From Archangium violaceum (GTDB lineage: Bacteria > Myxococcota > Myxococcia > Myxococcales > Myxococcaceae): a stretch of 64,000 nt of DNA. The notes beneath the pieces were generated by a model. That model ran no database searches. It was not told the DNA's origin and saw only the letters and a program-made list of their open reading frames with translations. The DNA is taken from assembly GCF_016859125.1 (NCBI RefSeq), contig NZ_CP069338.1, forward strand, positions 4,651,501 through 4,715,500. The letters run 5' to 3'. Both the position numbers and the translations under genes were made by a program. Below, piece after piece: positions 53,370-63,354 of the stretch (positions are counted from its first letter, which is position 1; each line of letters opens with the position of its first letter).

Positions 53370-53625
53370 ACTCGCTCGTGCGTCGTGTGGAAGCGGAAAG
53401 GTAGGGGGAACGTATTGCCTCTTCCTTCCGGGGGGGAGCGCCCCGGTCCGGGTGCGTCACCCCCAGCTCGGGATACCCCGCCGCCACCGGGGTTGCCCGG
53501 TCCCCGGGGGGGCATGCACCCCCTGGGGACGTCGTGCCCCGGAAGCAAGGACGCATGGCGGGTGGGCGGGGACGGACGCCAGGCAGGCGGAGGAGCCGGG
53601 GTGGTGTTAAAGGAAGGGGCACGCC

Positions 53626-54468
53626 ATGACGTCCTCTCCTTCTCGTTTCCGCGGAACCGATTCCTATCTCTCCAGCGAGGGCCTGCAGGCCGCCGTCAAC
53701 TGTGCGCTGACGCTCCAGCGTCCGCTGCTGGTCCGAGGCGAGCCCGGCACGGGCAAGACGCTGCTGGCCGAGGCCGTCGCCGAGAGCCTGGGGCTGCGCC
53801 TGCTCACCTGGCACGTGAAGAGCACCACGCGCGCTCAGGACGGCCTCTACGTCTACGACACCGTGCAGCGCCTGTACGACTCGCGCTTCGGTGACGGGGA
53901 CGTCCGGGACATCCGCCGCTACATCCGCATGGGACCGCTGGGCGAGTCCTTCGCCTCGAAGGAGCGCGTGGTGCTGCTCATCGACGAGGTGGACAAGGCG
54001 GACGTGGAGTTCCCCAATGATCTGCTCCACGAGCTGGACCGGATGCGCTTCCGCGTCTCGGAGACGAACGAGGACGTGGTGGCCACGCACCGCCCCGTCG
54101 TCATCATCACCAGCAACAACGAGAAGGAGCTGCCGGACGCCTTCCTGCGCCGCTGCGTCTTCCACTTCATCGACTTCCCGGACCAGGAGCTGATGCGGCG
54201 CATCGTCGCGGTGCACCACCCGGGGCTGGACGAGTCGCTGACGAAGCAGGCGCTCGACATCTTCTACGAGCTGCGCAACTTCACGCGGCTGCGCAAGCGG
54301 CCGAGCACGAGCGAGCTCGTCGATTGGATCGCCGTGCTGAAGGCCAACGGTGTCACGAGCATGAAGCTGGACGAGAACCTGCCCTTCCTGGGCGCGCTGC
54401 TCAAGCGCGAGCAGGATCTGATGGCGGTGGCGGAGGCCTTCGGGCGCGGCCGCCGGACGAAGGCCTGA
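53626..54468 (+). CDS. MoxR-type AAA+ ATPase
   Basis: 280 aa. Walker A GEPGTGKT (about 38-45), Walker B LLIDEVDKAD, sensor 1 TSNNEKELP and an arginine-finger region LRRCVFHF. These ATPases act as chaperone-like activators, usually with a VWA-domain partner. The partner starts 13 nt downstream, so the pair forms an operon and presumably one complex. Confidence 0.92.
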   Translation: MTSSPSRFRGTDSYLSSEGLQAAVNCALTLQRPLLVRGEPGTGKTLLAEAVAESLGLRLLTWHVKSTTRAQDGLYVYDTVQRLYDSRFGDGDVRDIRRYIRMGPLGESFASKERVVLLIDEVDKADVEFPNDLLHELDRMRFRVSETNEDVVATHRPVVIITSNNEKELPDAFLRRCVFHFIDFPDQELMRRIVAVHHPGLDESLTKQALDIFYELRNFTRLRKRPSTSELVDWIAVLKANGVTSMKLDENLPFLGALLKREQDLMAVAEAFGRGRRTKA

Positions 54469-54481
54469 GCGAGGGCGAGCC

Positions 54482-55681
54482 ATGTACCTGCCCTTCCTCT
54501 ACGAGCTGCGGCGGCGCGGGGTGCCGGTGGGCGCGCAGGAGGCGCTCTCGCTGGCGGCGGCGCTGAAGGCGGGCCTGCACGACAGCTCGCTGGACGGCTT
54601 CTACCATGTGGCGCGGGCGCTGCTGGTGCACGCGGAGACGCACCTGGACGCCTTCGATCAGGCCTTCCTGGCGCACTTCAAGGGAATGGAGGGCGCGGGG
54701 CAGCAGCTCACGCAGGAGCTGTTGGAGTGGCTGAAGGACGCGCGCGAGCGGCGCGAGCTCACCCCGGAGGAGCGGGCGCTGCTGGAGCAGTTCGACGTGG
54801 AGGAGCTGGAGAGGCTCTTCCAGCAGCGGCTGGACGAGCAGCGCGAGCGGCACGACGGTGGGACGAAGTGGATTGGAACGGGGGGCGCGTCGCCCTTCGG
54901 GCACTCGGGGAACCCGCGCGAGGGCTTCCGGGTGGGGGGCGAGGGCACGGGAAGCCGCATGGCGATGAAGCTCGCGGGAGCGCGCAGGTACCAGGGCTAC
55001 CGGGGCGACGTGGTGCTGGACACGCGGCAGATGGCGGTGGCGCTGCGCAAGCTGCGGGCCTTCGCGCGCGAGGGTGTTCCGGACGAGCTGGACGTGGAGG
55101 GCACCATCGCGGCCACGGCGAAGAACGCGGGTGAGCTGGAGGTGGTGACGCGCCCGCCGCGCCGGCCCAACACGCGCGTGGTGTTGATGATGGACGTGGG
55201 CGGGTCGATGGACCCGTACGCGCACCTGGTGAGCCGGCTCTTCTCGGTGGCGAAGCAGGCCACGCACTTCAAGGAGCTGCGCACCTACTACTTCCACAAC
55301 TGCGTGTACGGGCGCGTGTTCGACTCGCCGTACCTGGTGGGAGGCATCAGCGTGCCGGACCTGTTGGGGCAGGTGGGGCGGCACCACAAGCTGGTGGTGG
55401 TGGGCGACGCGTTGATGGCGCCGTACGAGCTGGCGATGCGGACGAACGCGGAGGGCCGCTACGACCCCGCGGAGGGGAAGGAGGGGCTGGTGTGGCTGAT
55501 GGAGCTGGCGCGCCACTTCGAGCGCAGCGCCTGGCTCAACCCGGAGCCTCCGCAGACGTGGCGGGGCAACACCATCCAGGCGGTGAAGAGCGTCTTCGAC
55601 ATGTTCCCCCTGACGCTGGAGGGACTGGGAGACGCGGTGGCGCACCTGACGAAGGGCCGCACGGTGCGCGGGCGCCGGTAG
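54482..55681 (+). CDS. VWA-domain (CoxE-like) protein
   Basis: 399 aa. The N-terminal half is helical and charged (MIDAS-independent). The VWA domain follows, with DVGGSMDP at about 239 (DxSxS-like motif with Gly in place of the first Ser), LRTYYFHNCVYG and VVVGDALMAPYE. It is a typical MoxR partner. The altered MIDAS start suggests weakened or absent metal-ion adhesion. No signal peptide; cytoplasmic. Confidence 0.88.
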   Translation: MYLPFLYELRRRGVPVGAQEALSLAAALKAGLHDSSLDGFYHVARALLVHAETHLDAFDQAFLAHFKGMEGAGQQLTQELLEWLKDARERRELTPEERALLEQFDVEELERLFQQRLDEQRERHDGGTKWIGTGGASPFGHSGNPREGFRVGGEGTGSRMAMKLAGARRYQGYRGDVVLDTRQMAVALRKLRAFAREGVPDELDVEGTIAATAKNAGELEVVTRPPRRPNTRVVLMMDVGGSMDPYAHLVSRLFSVAKQATHFKELRTYYFHNCVYGRVFDSPYLVGGISVPDLLGQVGRHHKLVVVGDALMAPYELAMRTNAEGRYDPAEGKEGLVWLMELARHFERSAWLNPEPPQTWRGNTIQAVKSVFDMFPLTLEGLGDAVAHLTKGRTVRGRR

Positions 55682-55795
55682 GGTGGGCTTCGTTCTGATG
55701 GACAGTGTACTGGCCGGAAGAATGAGCCTGCACCCGTGGGGTGGGGAGATTAGAAGGGGCGCTCCACTCGCCGTCCCCTCTCGAGGAGTCCTTTC

Positions 55796-56236
55796 ATGGC
55801 CCCCATCTCCATCCAGCCGCTCTACACCGCCACCGCCACCTCGCACGGGGGCCGCAACGGCCGCGTCCGCTCCGACAACGGGACGATCGACATGGCGCTC
55901 ACCATGCCCAAGGCCCTGGGCGGTCCGGAGACCCCGGGCTCCACCAACCCCGAGCAGCTCTTCGCCGCGGGCTATTCGGCGTGCTTCGAGGGCGCGCTGC
56001 GCCTGGTGGCCGGGCAGATGAAGAAGCAGATCAAGGACGCCCACATCACGGCCAAGGCCACCATCGGGAAGACGCCGACGGGCGGCTTCGGCCTGGCGGT
56101 GGAGCTCCACGGCAAGCTCGAGGGCGTGTCTCAGGCCGAGGCCGAGGAGCTGATGCACGCCGCGCACAAGGTGTGCCCGTACTCGCTGGCCACCCAGGGC
56201 AACATCGAGGTGAAGCTCTCGTCCGAAGTGGCCTGA
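55796..56236 (+). CDS. ohr: Ohr/OsmC-family organic hydroperoxide reductase
   Basis: 146 aa with the two reactive cysteines Cys63 (YSACFEGAL) and Cys127 (HKVCPYS), plus R20/R23-region residues and QLFAAGY, all Ohr signatures. It detoxifies organic hydroperoxides using lipoylated partners. Full length for the family. No OhrR regulator is adjacent. Confidence 0.9.
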   Translation: MAPISIQPLYTATATSHGGRNGRVRSDNGTIDMALTMPKALGGPETPGSTNPEQLFAAGYSACFEGALRLVAGQMKKQIKDAHITAKATIGKTPTGGFGLAVELHGKLEGVSQAEAEELMHAAHKVCPYSLATQGNIEVKLSSEVA

Positions 56237-56317
56237 GCCACCCGAGCGTCCCTCCGCCCATCGTTCGAGCAGCGCCCGGTCGTGCGCGCGCTGCTCGGCG
56301 ACGTTGGCCGGCGTGCC

Positions 56318-57496
56318 TTACTTCTGACCCCCGAGCCAGGTGCCCCACCGGACGAGGCGGGAGCTGCCCTCGGGCTCGCGCTTGCCGTCCGGGAGCACGC
56401 GCTCGGTGCCCTCGCTGAGCGTCCGGAAGCGCGCTTCGTAGGGCAGGCCCGAGAGCACCGGCCCCCAGGGATCGGCCGCGACCGTCTCCGAGTAGACGCG
56501 CTGGATGCCATCCGAGGTCTCGGTGCGCTGCACGGTGATGGCGGGCACCGCGCGCTCCTCCACCGTGAAGGTGCCGCGGGTGCCGGACGCGGCGGCCGTG
56601 GGAGGCCAGTCACCGGCACTCAGCGCCTCGAAGGGCAGGCCCAGCAGCACCTCCTCGAGGCGCTCCGGCTCGGCCTGGGAGAAGTCGGAGCAGGGGGCCG
56701 CGTTGGTGTCGATGGGACCCTCGGTGCGCAGGAGGAAGCCGCGCTCGGCGGAGAAGCACACGCGATGCACGGCGGGCGAGGGGCCCATGTCCACGCGCCG
56801 GTCGTAGTACGCGCCGGGGCCCAGCGGCCTGTCCAGCGCGGGCACGGCGGCGTTGGTTCCCGAGCCCTCGCGGAACTCGCGCAGCGAGACCTGGATGCCG
56901 CCCGGCACGTGGAAGCCGGCGGACTCGGTGTTCGACTCGAGCAGGCCCTGGGTGAGGTAGAGCGGGCCCGGCTCGTTGGCGTACACGCGCGTGCGCAGGG
57001 GGCCATCCACGGGGCGCTGGTCGCTCACGTAGCGCATGGCCTCCCAGGTGCGGCCGGCGGTGGTGGGGCTCTCGGCGGTGGCCTCGCCCGCGTGGGGCAC
57101 GTCGAGCGGGCGCGTCACGTCCGTGCGCACGGGGATGAGTTGATCCTGCGCGAGCCGCGTCTGCGCGAGGGGCTTGCCGGCTTCATCGGAGAAGGTCACG
57201 CGCACCCAGACCCAGGGCTGCTGCACGGCCTCCACTTCCAGCGTCACCTGCCCGTTGAGCGTTCGCGCGGTGCCGCCGCGGGGATCCGGGCCCTGTTTGG
57301 CGGAGAACGAGTAGGTGACCCGGTCGCCCACGCGGGCGCGCTGCCAGGCGTCCTGTGTCTGCACGGGGGCGTCCTTCTGGGTCTGGGTGTCGGAAGGGGA
57401 GGGGCCGCTCGACTTCATGCTCTCGCAGCCCGGGAGGAGGGACAGTGCCGCGCCCAGCAGCGCGGCGATGGAAAGAGGGGAGTGGCGCATTTGCAT
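56318..57496 (-). CDS. Lipoprotein of unknown function (392 aa)
   Basis: Lipoprotein signal with lipobox LLPGC (about Cys24); ATG 57496 or the ATG two codons later may be used. The mature part has a Ser/Thr/Gln-rich linker and two beta-rich halves (WVWVRVTFSDEAGKPLAQTRL; HRVCFSAERGFLLRTEGPIDT). No family is recognised. It is divergent from the DUF4139 gene with only 57 bp between starts, so the promoters overlap. Confidence 0.6.
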   Translation of the reverse strand: MQMRHSPLSIAALLGAALSLLPGCESMKSSGPSPSDTQTQKDAPVQTQDAWQRARVGDRVTYSFSAKQGPDPRGGTARTLNGQVTLEVEAVQQPWVWVRVTFSDEAGKPLAQTRLAQDQLIPVRTDVTRPLDVPHAGEATAESPTTAGRTWEAMRYVSDQRPVDGPLRTRVYANEPGPLYLTQGLLESNTESAGFHVPGGIQVSLREFREGSGTNAAVPALDRPLGPGAYYDRRVDMGPSPAVHRVCFSAERGFLLRTEGPIDTNAAPCSDFSQAEPERLEEVLLGLPFEALSAGDWPPTAAASGTRGTFTVEERAVPAITVQRTETSDGIQRVYSETVAADPWGPVLSGLPYEARFRTLSEGTERVLPDGKREPEGSSRLVRWGTWLGGQK

Positions 57497-57553
57497 GGGA
57501 GACTTGATACACCGGGAGTGTATTCACTCCCATCTTTCGTTGGAGCCGCGCGC

Positions 57554-59584
57554 ATGCCCCCGTCCCTGCCCATCCGCCGCGTCGTCCTCTACAAGCATGG
57601 CGTTGGTTACTTCGAGCGCCGCGGCAAGGTGAACGGAAGTGAAACACTTCACTTCGACTTCAAGGCACGGGACATGAATGACGTCCTGAAGTCGATGACG
57701 GTATTGGATTTATCGGGTGGTTCAGTATCGGCGGTGAGCTACGACTCCACCAAGCCGCTGGAGCAGCTGCTGCAGGAGGCCACCATCCGGATTCCGGACT
57801 CGGGGAGCCTCACGGCGCTGCTGGGGCAGATCAAGGGCGCGCGGGTGCGTGCGCGGTTGGGCCGGGAGCAGCAGGTGGAGGGCGTCATCGTGGGGCTCGA
57901 GTCCCTGCCGGTGGCGCAGGGCGAGGTGGCGGTGCACCGGCCCTTCCTGACGCTGCTGGTGGGCGCGTCGCTGCGCAGCTTCGACCTGCTGGACATGGCG
58001 GAGCTGGTCTTCCTGGACGACACCGTGCGCAAGGATCTCGAGTTCTACCTGGCCACGGTGCTGTCCTCGTACAAGAAGGACACCAAGCGGCTGTCCGTGC
58101 TCACCGCGGGCGAGGGCGAGCGGGAGTTGTTCGTCTCGTACGTGCTGGAAGCGCCGGTGTGGAAGACGAGCTACCGCATCCTCCTGGACGAGGAGCGGAA
58201 GCCGCTGCTGCAGGGCTGGGCGGTGGTGGACAACACCGGGGACGAGGACTGGGAGGACGTGGACCTGGCGCTCATCGCCGGGTTGCCGGTGTCCTTCGTG
58301 CACGACCTCTACAACCCGCGCTACATGAAGCGGCCCGTGGTGGAGGTGCGCACGGAAGCGGCCGCGGCGCCCGTCATCCCCGAGGAGGCGTTCGAGACGG
58401 CGGCCGTGGAGGAGGTGCTGGCCGACGAGGGGGCGCCCATGGAGATGATGAATGCCATGCCAGCGATGGCCGCACCGGCTCCCGCGCCCATGCGGACCTT
58501 CGGGGCGGGACCCAGGGGCGCGAGACGGCGCGAGGCCATGGAGCGCAGCGCGGACGTGAAGACGCTGACGAAGGAGGTGGGTGACCTCTTCGAGTACCGG
58601 GTGGACCACCCGGTGACGGTGCACCGCAACCAGAGCGCGCTGGTGCCCATCCTCCACCGTCCCTTCGAGGGCAGGCGGGTGCTGCTCTACAACCGCTCCA
58701 CGCGCGAGAAGAACCCCATGGCGTGCATCGAGCTGAAGAACACCACGGGGCTGACGCTGGAGGGCGGGCCCGTGACGGTGACGGAGGCGGACACGTACGT
58801 GGGCGAGGCGATGCTCGACACGATGAAGCCCGACGACAAGCGCTTCGTCCCGTACGCGGTGGAGCTCGGGTGCGTGGTGTCGGTGGAGGACAAGACGGAG
58901 GAGGGGCCGGTGTTCAAGGCGGTGGTGAACCGCGGCACGCTGGTGGTGGAGTTCTTCCACTTCCGGCGCACCCACTACCTGGTGCGCAACAAGGCGAAGC
59001 GGGCGCAGACGCTGTACCTGGAGCATCCGCGCACGGGCTGGCAGCTGCGGGACACGCCGGAGCCCGATGAGACGACGGACGGCTTCTGGCGCTTCAAGCG
59101 CGAGCTGGCGGCCGGCGCGAGCGAGGACTTCGCCGTCACCGAGTACTCGGGAGGCCAGCGCTCGTACTACCTGTCGAACACCGGGGCGGACGAGGTGGGC
59201 TTCTTCCTGAGCTCGGGCTTCATCGACGAGCGCGTGGCCGAGGGCATCCGCGAGGTCATCGCCATCCGCGAGCGGGTGGCGCGGCTCAACGAGGACGAGC
59301 AGCGGCTGACCCAGGAGCGGGCACAGCTCTTCAAGGACCAGGAGCGCATCCGGGCCAACATCGAGTCCCTGAAGAGCGGAGCCTCCCAGCGCGAGCTGGC
59401 CGAGCGCTTCGTGACGAAGCTGAACGAGCAGGAGGATCGGCTGGAGTTCATCGCCCGCGAGCTGGAGCGTGTGGCGCGCGAGAAGCGCGAGGCCCAGGAC
59501 GAGGTGAACCGTAAGGTCAAGGCCCTGTCCTTCACCGCGGACCTGGGCACGCCCCCCGCCGACAAGGGCAAGGGGCGAGCGTAG
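57554..59584 (+). CDS. DUF4139-family protein with C-terminal coiled coil
   Basis: 676 aa from ATG 57554; an in-frame extension from 56282 is antisense to the lipoprotein gene and is rejected. The start IRRVVLYKHGVGYFERRG and the GRRVLLYNRSTREKNPMACIELKNTTGLTLEGGPVTV block match DUF4139/mucoidy-inhibitor-like proteins. Residues about 270-345 form a Met/Pro/Ala-rich linker. Residues about 560-660 are a coiled coil. Function unknown; no signal peptide. Confidence 0.82.
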   Translation: MPPSLPIRRVVLYKHGVGYFERRGKVNGSETLHFDFKARDMNDVLKSMTVLDLSGGSVSAVSYDSTKPLEQLLQEATIRIPDSGSLTALLGQIKGARVRARLGREQQVEGVIVGLESLPVAQGEVAVHRPFLTLLVGASLRSFDLLDMAELVFLDDTVRKDLEFYLATVLSSYKKDTKRLSVLTAGEGERELFVSYVLEAPVWKTSYRILLDEERKPLLQGWAVVDNTGDEDWEDVDLALIAGLPVSFVHDLYNPRYMKRPVVEVRTEAAAAPVIPEEAFETAAVEEVLADEGAPMEMMNAMPAMAAPAPAPMRTFGAGPRGARRREAMERSADVKTLTKEVGDLFEYRVDHPVTVHRNQSALVPILHRPFEGRRVLLYNRSTREKNPMACIELKNTTGLTLEGGPVTVTEADTYVGEAMLDTMKPDDKRFVPYAVELGCVVSVEDKTEEGPVFKAVVNRGTLVVEFFHFRRTHYLVRNKAKRAQTLYLEHPRTGWQLRDTPEPDETTDGFWRFKRELAAGASEDFAVTEYSGGQRSYYLSNTGADEVGFFLSSGFIDERVAEGIREVIAIRERVARLNEDEQRLTQERAQLFKDQERIRANIESLKSGASQRELAERFVTKLNEQEDRLEFIARELERVAREKREAQDEVNRKVKALSFTADLGTPPADKGKGRA

Positions 59585-59590
59585 GGTCGA

Positions 59591-59618
59591 GGAGCCGGGG
59601 CGGGGGAGCCCCGGCTCC
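59591..59618. terminator. Bidirectional hairpin terminator
   Basis: Perfect 11-bp stem GGAGCCGGGGC (59591-59601) and GCCCCGGCTCC (59608-59618) with a 6-nt loop, between the convergent DUF4139 and amidohydrolase genes. No T-run, but placed to stop both. Confidence 0.75.
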
Positions 59619-59629
59619 GTCCTCGTGTG

Positions 59630-61315
59630 TTACGGGGCCCGGTAGACCTCGGCGCCCGCCACCACCGTGAGCTTCACCTGGGCCTTCAGGAGCTCCGCCG
59701 GCGGCGCGTCCACCGGGTCCACCGAGAACGCCACGAAGTCCGCGTCCATGCCCGGCTTCAGCCGCCCCCGCTCGTTCTCCGCGAACGCCGCGTAGGCCGC
59801 CCCCACCGTGAAGCCCTCCAGCGCCTCCTCGCCGCTCAGCCGCTGCTCGGGGTACCACCCGCTCGCGGGCTGGCCCTCCGCGTCCTGCCGCGTGCGCGCC
59901 GCGTACAGCCCCAGCACCACGTCCGGCCGCTCCACCGGGAAGTCGCTGCCGAGCGCCAGCGGCGCCCCCGACTCCTTCAGCTTCCGCCACGCGTACGCGC
60001 CCTGGATGCGCTCGGGGCCCACGCGCCTCTCCGCCCACGGCATGTCGCTCGTCGCGTGCGTGGGCTGCATGCTCGCCACCAGTCCGCCCTGGCCCATCCG
60101 CTGGATGTCCTCCAGCCGCATGATCTGCGCGTGCTCCACCCGGTGCCGCAGGTGGCGCGTCCCCGTGGCCTCGGACTCGCGCAGCAGCGTCTCCAGCACC
60201 AGCGTGTTCGCCCGGTCTCCAATCGCGTGCGTGGCCACCTGGAAGCCGCGCGACATGAAGGCCTTCACCCGCGCCTCGTACTCCTCGGGCTTCAGCAACA
60301 GCAGCCCGCGGTGGCCCGGCTCGTCACTGTAGGGCTCGTGCAGCGCCGCGCCCCGGCTCCCCAGCGCTCCGTCCAGCATCAGCTTCACCGACCGCAGCGT
60401 CAGCATCCGTCCCTGGAAGGGGCCCTCGCGCAGGTATGCCGCGTGGTCCGGTCCCTGGCCATCCGCCATCGCGTAGACGCGCAGCGGCAGCGTGCCTTCC
60501 TTGTCCCAGCGCTGCAGCAGCCGGAAGGTGCGCAGGTCCATGCCCGCGTCGTGTGCTCCCGTCAGCCCCACCTCCGCGCAGCGCGCGAGCGCCGCGGCGA
60601 GCCGCGCCTCCAACTGGGCGTCCGTGGGGGGCGGCACCACCGCGAGCACCAGGTCCATCGCGTTGTCCACGAGCACGCCCGTGGGCTCTCCGTCCGGGCC
60701 GCGCAGGATGCGGCCTCCCGCCGGGTCCGGTGTGTCCTTCGAGATCTTCGCGCGCCGGAGCGCCTCGCCGTTCACCCACAGCGCATGGCCGTCCACGCGC
60801 TCGAGCACCACCGGCGTCTTCGGCAGCTTCGCGTCCAGCTCGGCCCGGCCAGGGAAGCTCTTCTCCGGCCAATCGTTCTGATCCCACCCCCGGCCGATCA
60901 GCCAGTCACCCTGCATCGCCGTGGCGGGCGCGGCGGTCACTCGCGCGAGGATCTCCTCACGCGAGGCCGTGCCCTCCAGCTGCACTCCGGCGAGGCTCTG
61001 GCCGAGCCCCGCCAGGTGTCCGTGCGCGTCGGTGAGGCCGGGCACCACCGTCACGTCTCCCAGCTCCACCACCCGCGCGTCCGCTCCCGACGCGGCGAGC
61101 ACCTCGTCCCGGGTGCCCACCGCGAGCACCTTCCCCGCGCGCACGGAGAGTGCTTCGGCGATCGGCCGCTCCGCATCGAGCGTCCGCACGCGCCGCGCGA
61201 CATACACGGTGGTGGTGGAAGAAGGAGCCTGCTGTGTCTCGGCTGCTCGCCGGGCACAACCGGCCGCGCACACGACGAGGAGCACCGCGCCAAGGAGGGA
61301 TTTCAACCCGTGCAT
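59630..61315 (-). CDS. Lipoprotein amidohydrolase (YtcJ-like)
   Basis: 561 aa. Lipoprotein signal with lipobox CAAGC (Cys about 20). The amidohydrolase TIM barrel has VPGLTDAHGHL (metal ligands HxH), a lysine or equivalent near strand 4, THAIGD, HRVEHAQIM and LGSDFPV (final Asp), as in the amidohydrolase_3/YtcJ group. Substrate not predictable. Exported to the envelope, which is unusual for this class but common in myxobacteria. Confidence 0.9.
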   Translation of the reverse strand: MHGLKSLLGAVLLVVCAAGCARRAAETQQAPSSTTTVYVARRVRTLDAERPIAEALSVRAGKVLAVGTRDEVLAASGADARVVELGDVTVVPGLTDAHGHLAGLGQSLAGVQLEGTASREEILARVTAAPATAMQGDWLIGRGWDQNDWPEKSFPGRAELDAKLPKTPVVLERVDGHALWVNGEALRRAKISKDTPDPAGGRILRGPDGEPTGVLVDNAMDLVLAVVPPPTDAQLEARLAAALARCAEVGLTGAHDAGMDLRTFRLLQRWDKEGTLPLRVYAMADGQGPDHAAYLREGPFQGRMLTLRSVKLMLDGALGSRGAALHEPYSDEPGHRGLLLLKPEEYEARVKAFMSRGFQVATHAIGDRANTLVLETLLRESEATGTRHLRHRVEHAQIMRLEDIQRMGQGGLVASMQPTHATSDMPWAERRVGPERIQGAYAWRKLKESGAPLALGSDFPVERPDVVLGLYAARTRQDAEGQPASGWYPEQRLSGEEALEGFTVGAAYAAFAENERGRLKPGMDADFVAFSVDPVDAPPAELLKAQVKLTVVAGAEVYRAP

Positions 61316-61404
61316 CGCTCACCTTTCGGACTGCCCCGGAGGCCGGGGTCGGTGGCGGCGCACTCTGGCGCACTCGCGCGCGAGTGGGAACTTCGTGCTA
61401 CGGG

Positions 61405-63354
61405 TTAACGCTTCACCGGCTCGGCCAGTCCCTTGCTCACCGCGTCATCCAGCAAGGTCTGGGCCTTCTTCTCGGTCTCCTGGCTTCGTGCCTCCATTCC
61501 CTCGCTGAGCTTCTCCATCTCCTCGCCGAAGTCCTCCATCGGCTCGCTGTACTTCTCCATCTCGTCGCCGAGCGCCTCCATCTGCTGCTCGAGGGGCTCT
61601 ATCTGCTTATCGAGCTCATCCATTTGCTTCTCGAGCTCCTGCTGCTCGCGCTTGAGCTGCTCTCGCTGGCGCTTGATGTCCGGGGTCTCCTCCCCCTCTT
61701 CCATGTCCAGGAGGCTCTCCTTGAGGGAGAGCTGGGCCTGCTTCCGTCCCAGCTCGCCACGCTTCGTGCCGAGCTCCCCCATCTTCGAGCCAAACTCGCC
61801 CATCTTCCCGCCGAGCTCGCCCATCTTCCCGCCGAGCTCGCCCATCTTCTCGCCGAGCTCGTTCTGCTTCGCGCCGAGCTCCCTCACGGCCTTGAAGGTG
61901 TCATCGAAGGCGCGCAGCGTCGCCGCATCGCGGATGATGAACTCCTGACCATCATCGCGGCGCGTGTAGAGCAGGGGCAGCTTCCCGTTGCCCGCGAGGT
62001 TGCGGGCCACCTTCAGGTCGTGCGTCGAGCCGGACATCATCGCGTCGCCCTCGGACCGGAGGAGGACGTAGGAGTACCTGCCGTCTTCGTTTTCATGGAT
62101 CACGCTCGGAGGCGCGGGAGGCTTCGCCGGGGCGGCGGGCTGCGCGGCGGCGACGCGGGGCGCGGGGGCCGGGGCCTTCAGGGCGGGCAGGGCGGCGGGG
62201 GGCACCAGGGGCTTCACGGGCTCGGCGGGACGCGCGGCCGTGGCGGGCGCCTGGGCGGCGGGGGGCGGCGCGGGTGGAGTGGCGGGCGTCTCGCGGGCCA
62301 CCACCTGGAAGGGGATGATCGCCACCAGGGCGAGGCCTCCCAGGGTCCAGCGCGTCCAGCGGCGGTGCTTCGATTCGGTCCCAGCATGTTCCAGCATGGC
62401 GATCCTCCGTTTGAGGGCTGCGAGGTGTGACGATGCACCGGACGCCGCCGCGGCAGCCGGAGCGCGGGCGACACCGAAGATGAGCAGGAGCCGCCCGTAC
62501 TCGCGGGGCGCGGCACCGGTGGCCTGGAGCGCGGCGGCGTCACAGGCCTCCTCTCGGGCGAGCGCGTACTCACGGCACGCCCTCCGCACGAGCGGATGGA
62601 AGAAGAGCGCCGCCTGCGCGAGCGCTGGCACCCAGCCGAGCCACAGGTCCCCGCGCCGCACGTGGGCGAGCTCGTGCGCCAGCGCCATGCGCTGCTCCAG
62701 GGGGGACAGCGTCTCCAGGGCCTTGCGCGGCAGGATGACCTCGGGGCGCAGCGGGCCGAGCGCGAGCGGGCTCGGCGCATGCTCGGAGACGAGCAGCCGG
62801 GGGACTCGAGAGAGGCCCAGCTCCCGCCCGAGTGCCGCCGCGGCCTGGTGGAGCGAGGCGTCCTCCAGCGGCCGGGCCTCGCGCCGGATGCGGCGCAGCT
62901 GCGCGAGCCCCCGCATCAGCTCCCGCCCCTGCCACGCGATGCCCCCGAGCCACACGAGCAACGCCCCCCAGACGAGCGCCGTCCAGCCCCTGCGCATTCC
63001 GGCGTGTTCCCTCGCGTGCACCCCGGGCGTGGGCCCATCACCGCGCTTCCTCTCGCCCGCCCCCACCTGCGCGAGAGCCGGCGCCGGGGCCACCTCCTCC
63101 ACGACGGCCACGCGAGCCTCGGGCGCGGGCAGCAGCGGCAGGCGCACCGCGACGGGCGCGCACAGGCCCACCAGACACTTGAGCCCCACCAGCCACCACA
63201 GCGTGGTGCGCACGGACGCGGGCAGCCTCGGCAGCGCGCGCGTGAGCGCCCACACGGCCAATGCCCAGAGCGCTCCCTGCCACGTCACCTGCCAGAGCGC
63301 CCGCAGGACACCGGGCCCGAGCTCCATCACCGCGTGCGGTTCCAGGGCGCTCAT
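61405..63354 (-). CDS. M56 (BlaR1-like) membrane protease with heptad-repeat tail
   Basis: 649 aa from ATG 63354, overlapping the blaI stop by four bases (ATGA). Four transmembrane helices (10-175) and a zinc site HELAH (about 255) with a downstream EACDAAAL segment follow the BlaR1/MecR1 M56 pattern. After transmembrane helix 4 there is a Pro/Ala-rich linker, a small beta segment, then near-perfect 7-residue repeats (GEKMGEL, GGKMGEL, GGKMGEF, GSKMGEL, GTKRGEL) and a long coiled coil to the end. No beta-lactam sensor domain is present. Confidence 0.88.
   Translation of the reverse strand: MSALEPHAVMELGPGVLRALWQVTWQGALWALAVWALTRALPRLPASVRTTLWWLVGLKCLVGLCAPVAVRLPLLPAPEARVAVVEEVAPAPALAQVGAGERKRGDGPTPGVHAREHAGMRRGWTALVWGALLVWLGGIAWQGRELMRGLAQLRRIRREARPLEDASLHQAAAALGRELGLSRVPRLLVSEHAPSPLALGPLRPEVILPRKALETLSPLEQRMALAHELAHVRRGDLWLGWVPALAQAALFFHPLVRRACREYALAREEACDAAALQATGAAPREYGRLLLIFGVARAPAAAAASGASSHLAALKRRIAMLEHAGTESKHRRWTRWTLGGLALVAIIPFQVVARETPATPPAPPPAAQAPATAARPAEPVKPLVPPAALPALKAPAPAPRVAAAQPAAPAKPPAPPSVIHENEDGRYSYVLLRSEGDAMMSGSTHDLKVARNLAGNGKLPLLYTRRDDGQEFIIRDAATLRAFDDTFKAVRELGAKQNELGEKMGELGGKMGELGGKMGEFGSKMGELGTKRGELGRKQAQLSLKESLLDMEEGEETPDIKRQREQLKREQQELEKQMDELDKQIEPLEQQMEALGDEMEKYSEPMEDFGEEMEKLSEGMEARSQETEKKAQTLLDDAVSKGLAEPVKR

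Noticed and set aside
56282-57553. Upstream extension of the DUF4139 gene
   Set aside because: It overlaps the lipoprotein gene entirely and reads as antisense; the family start is at 57554.
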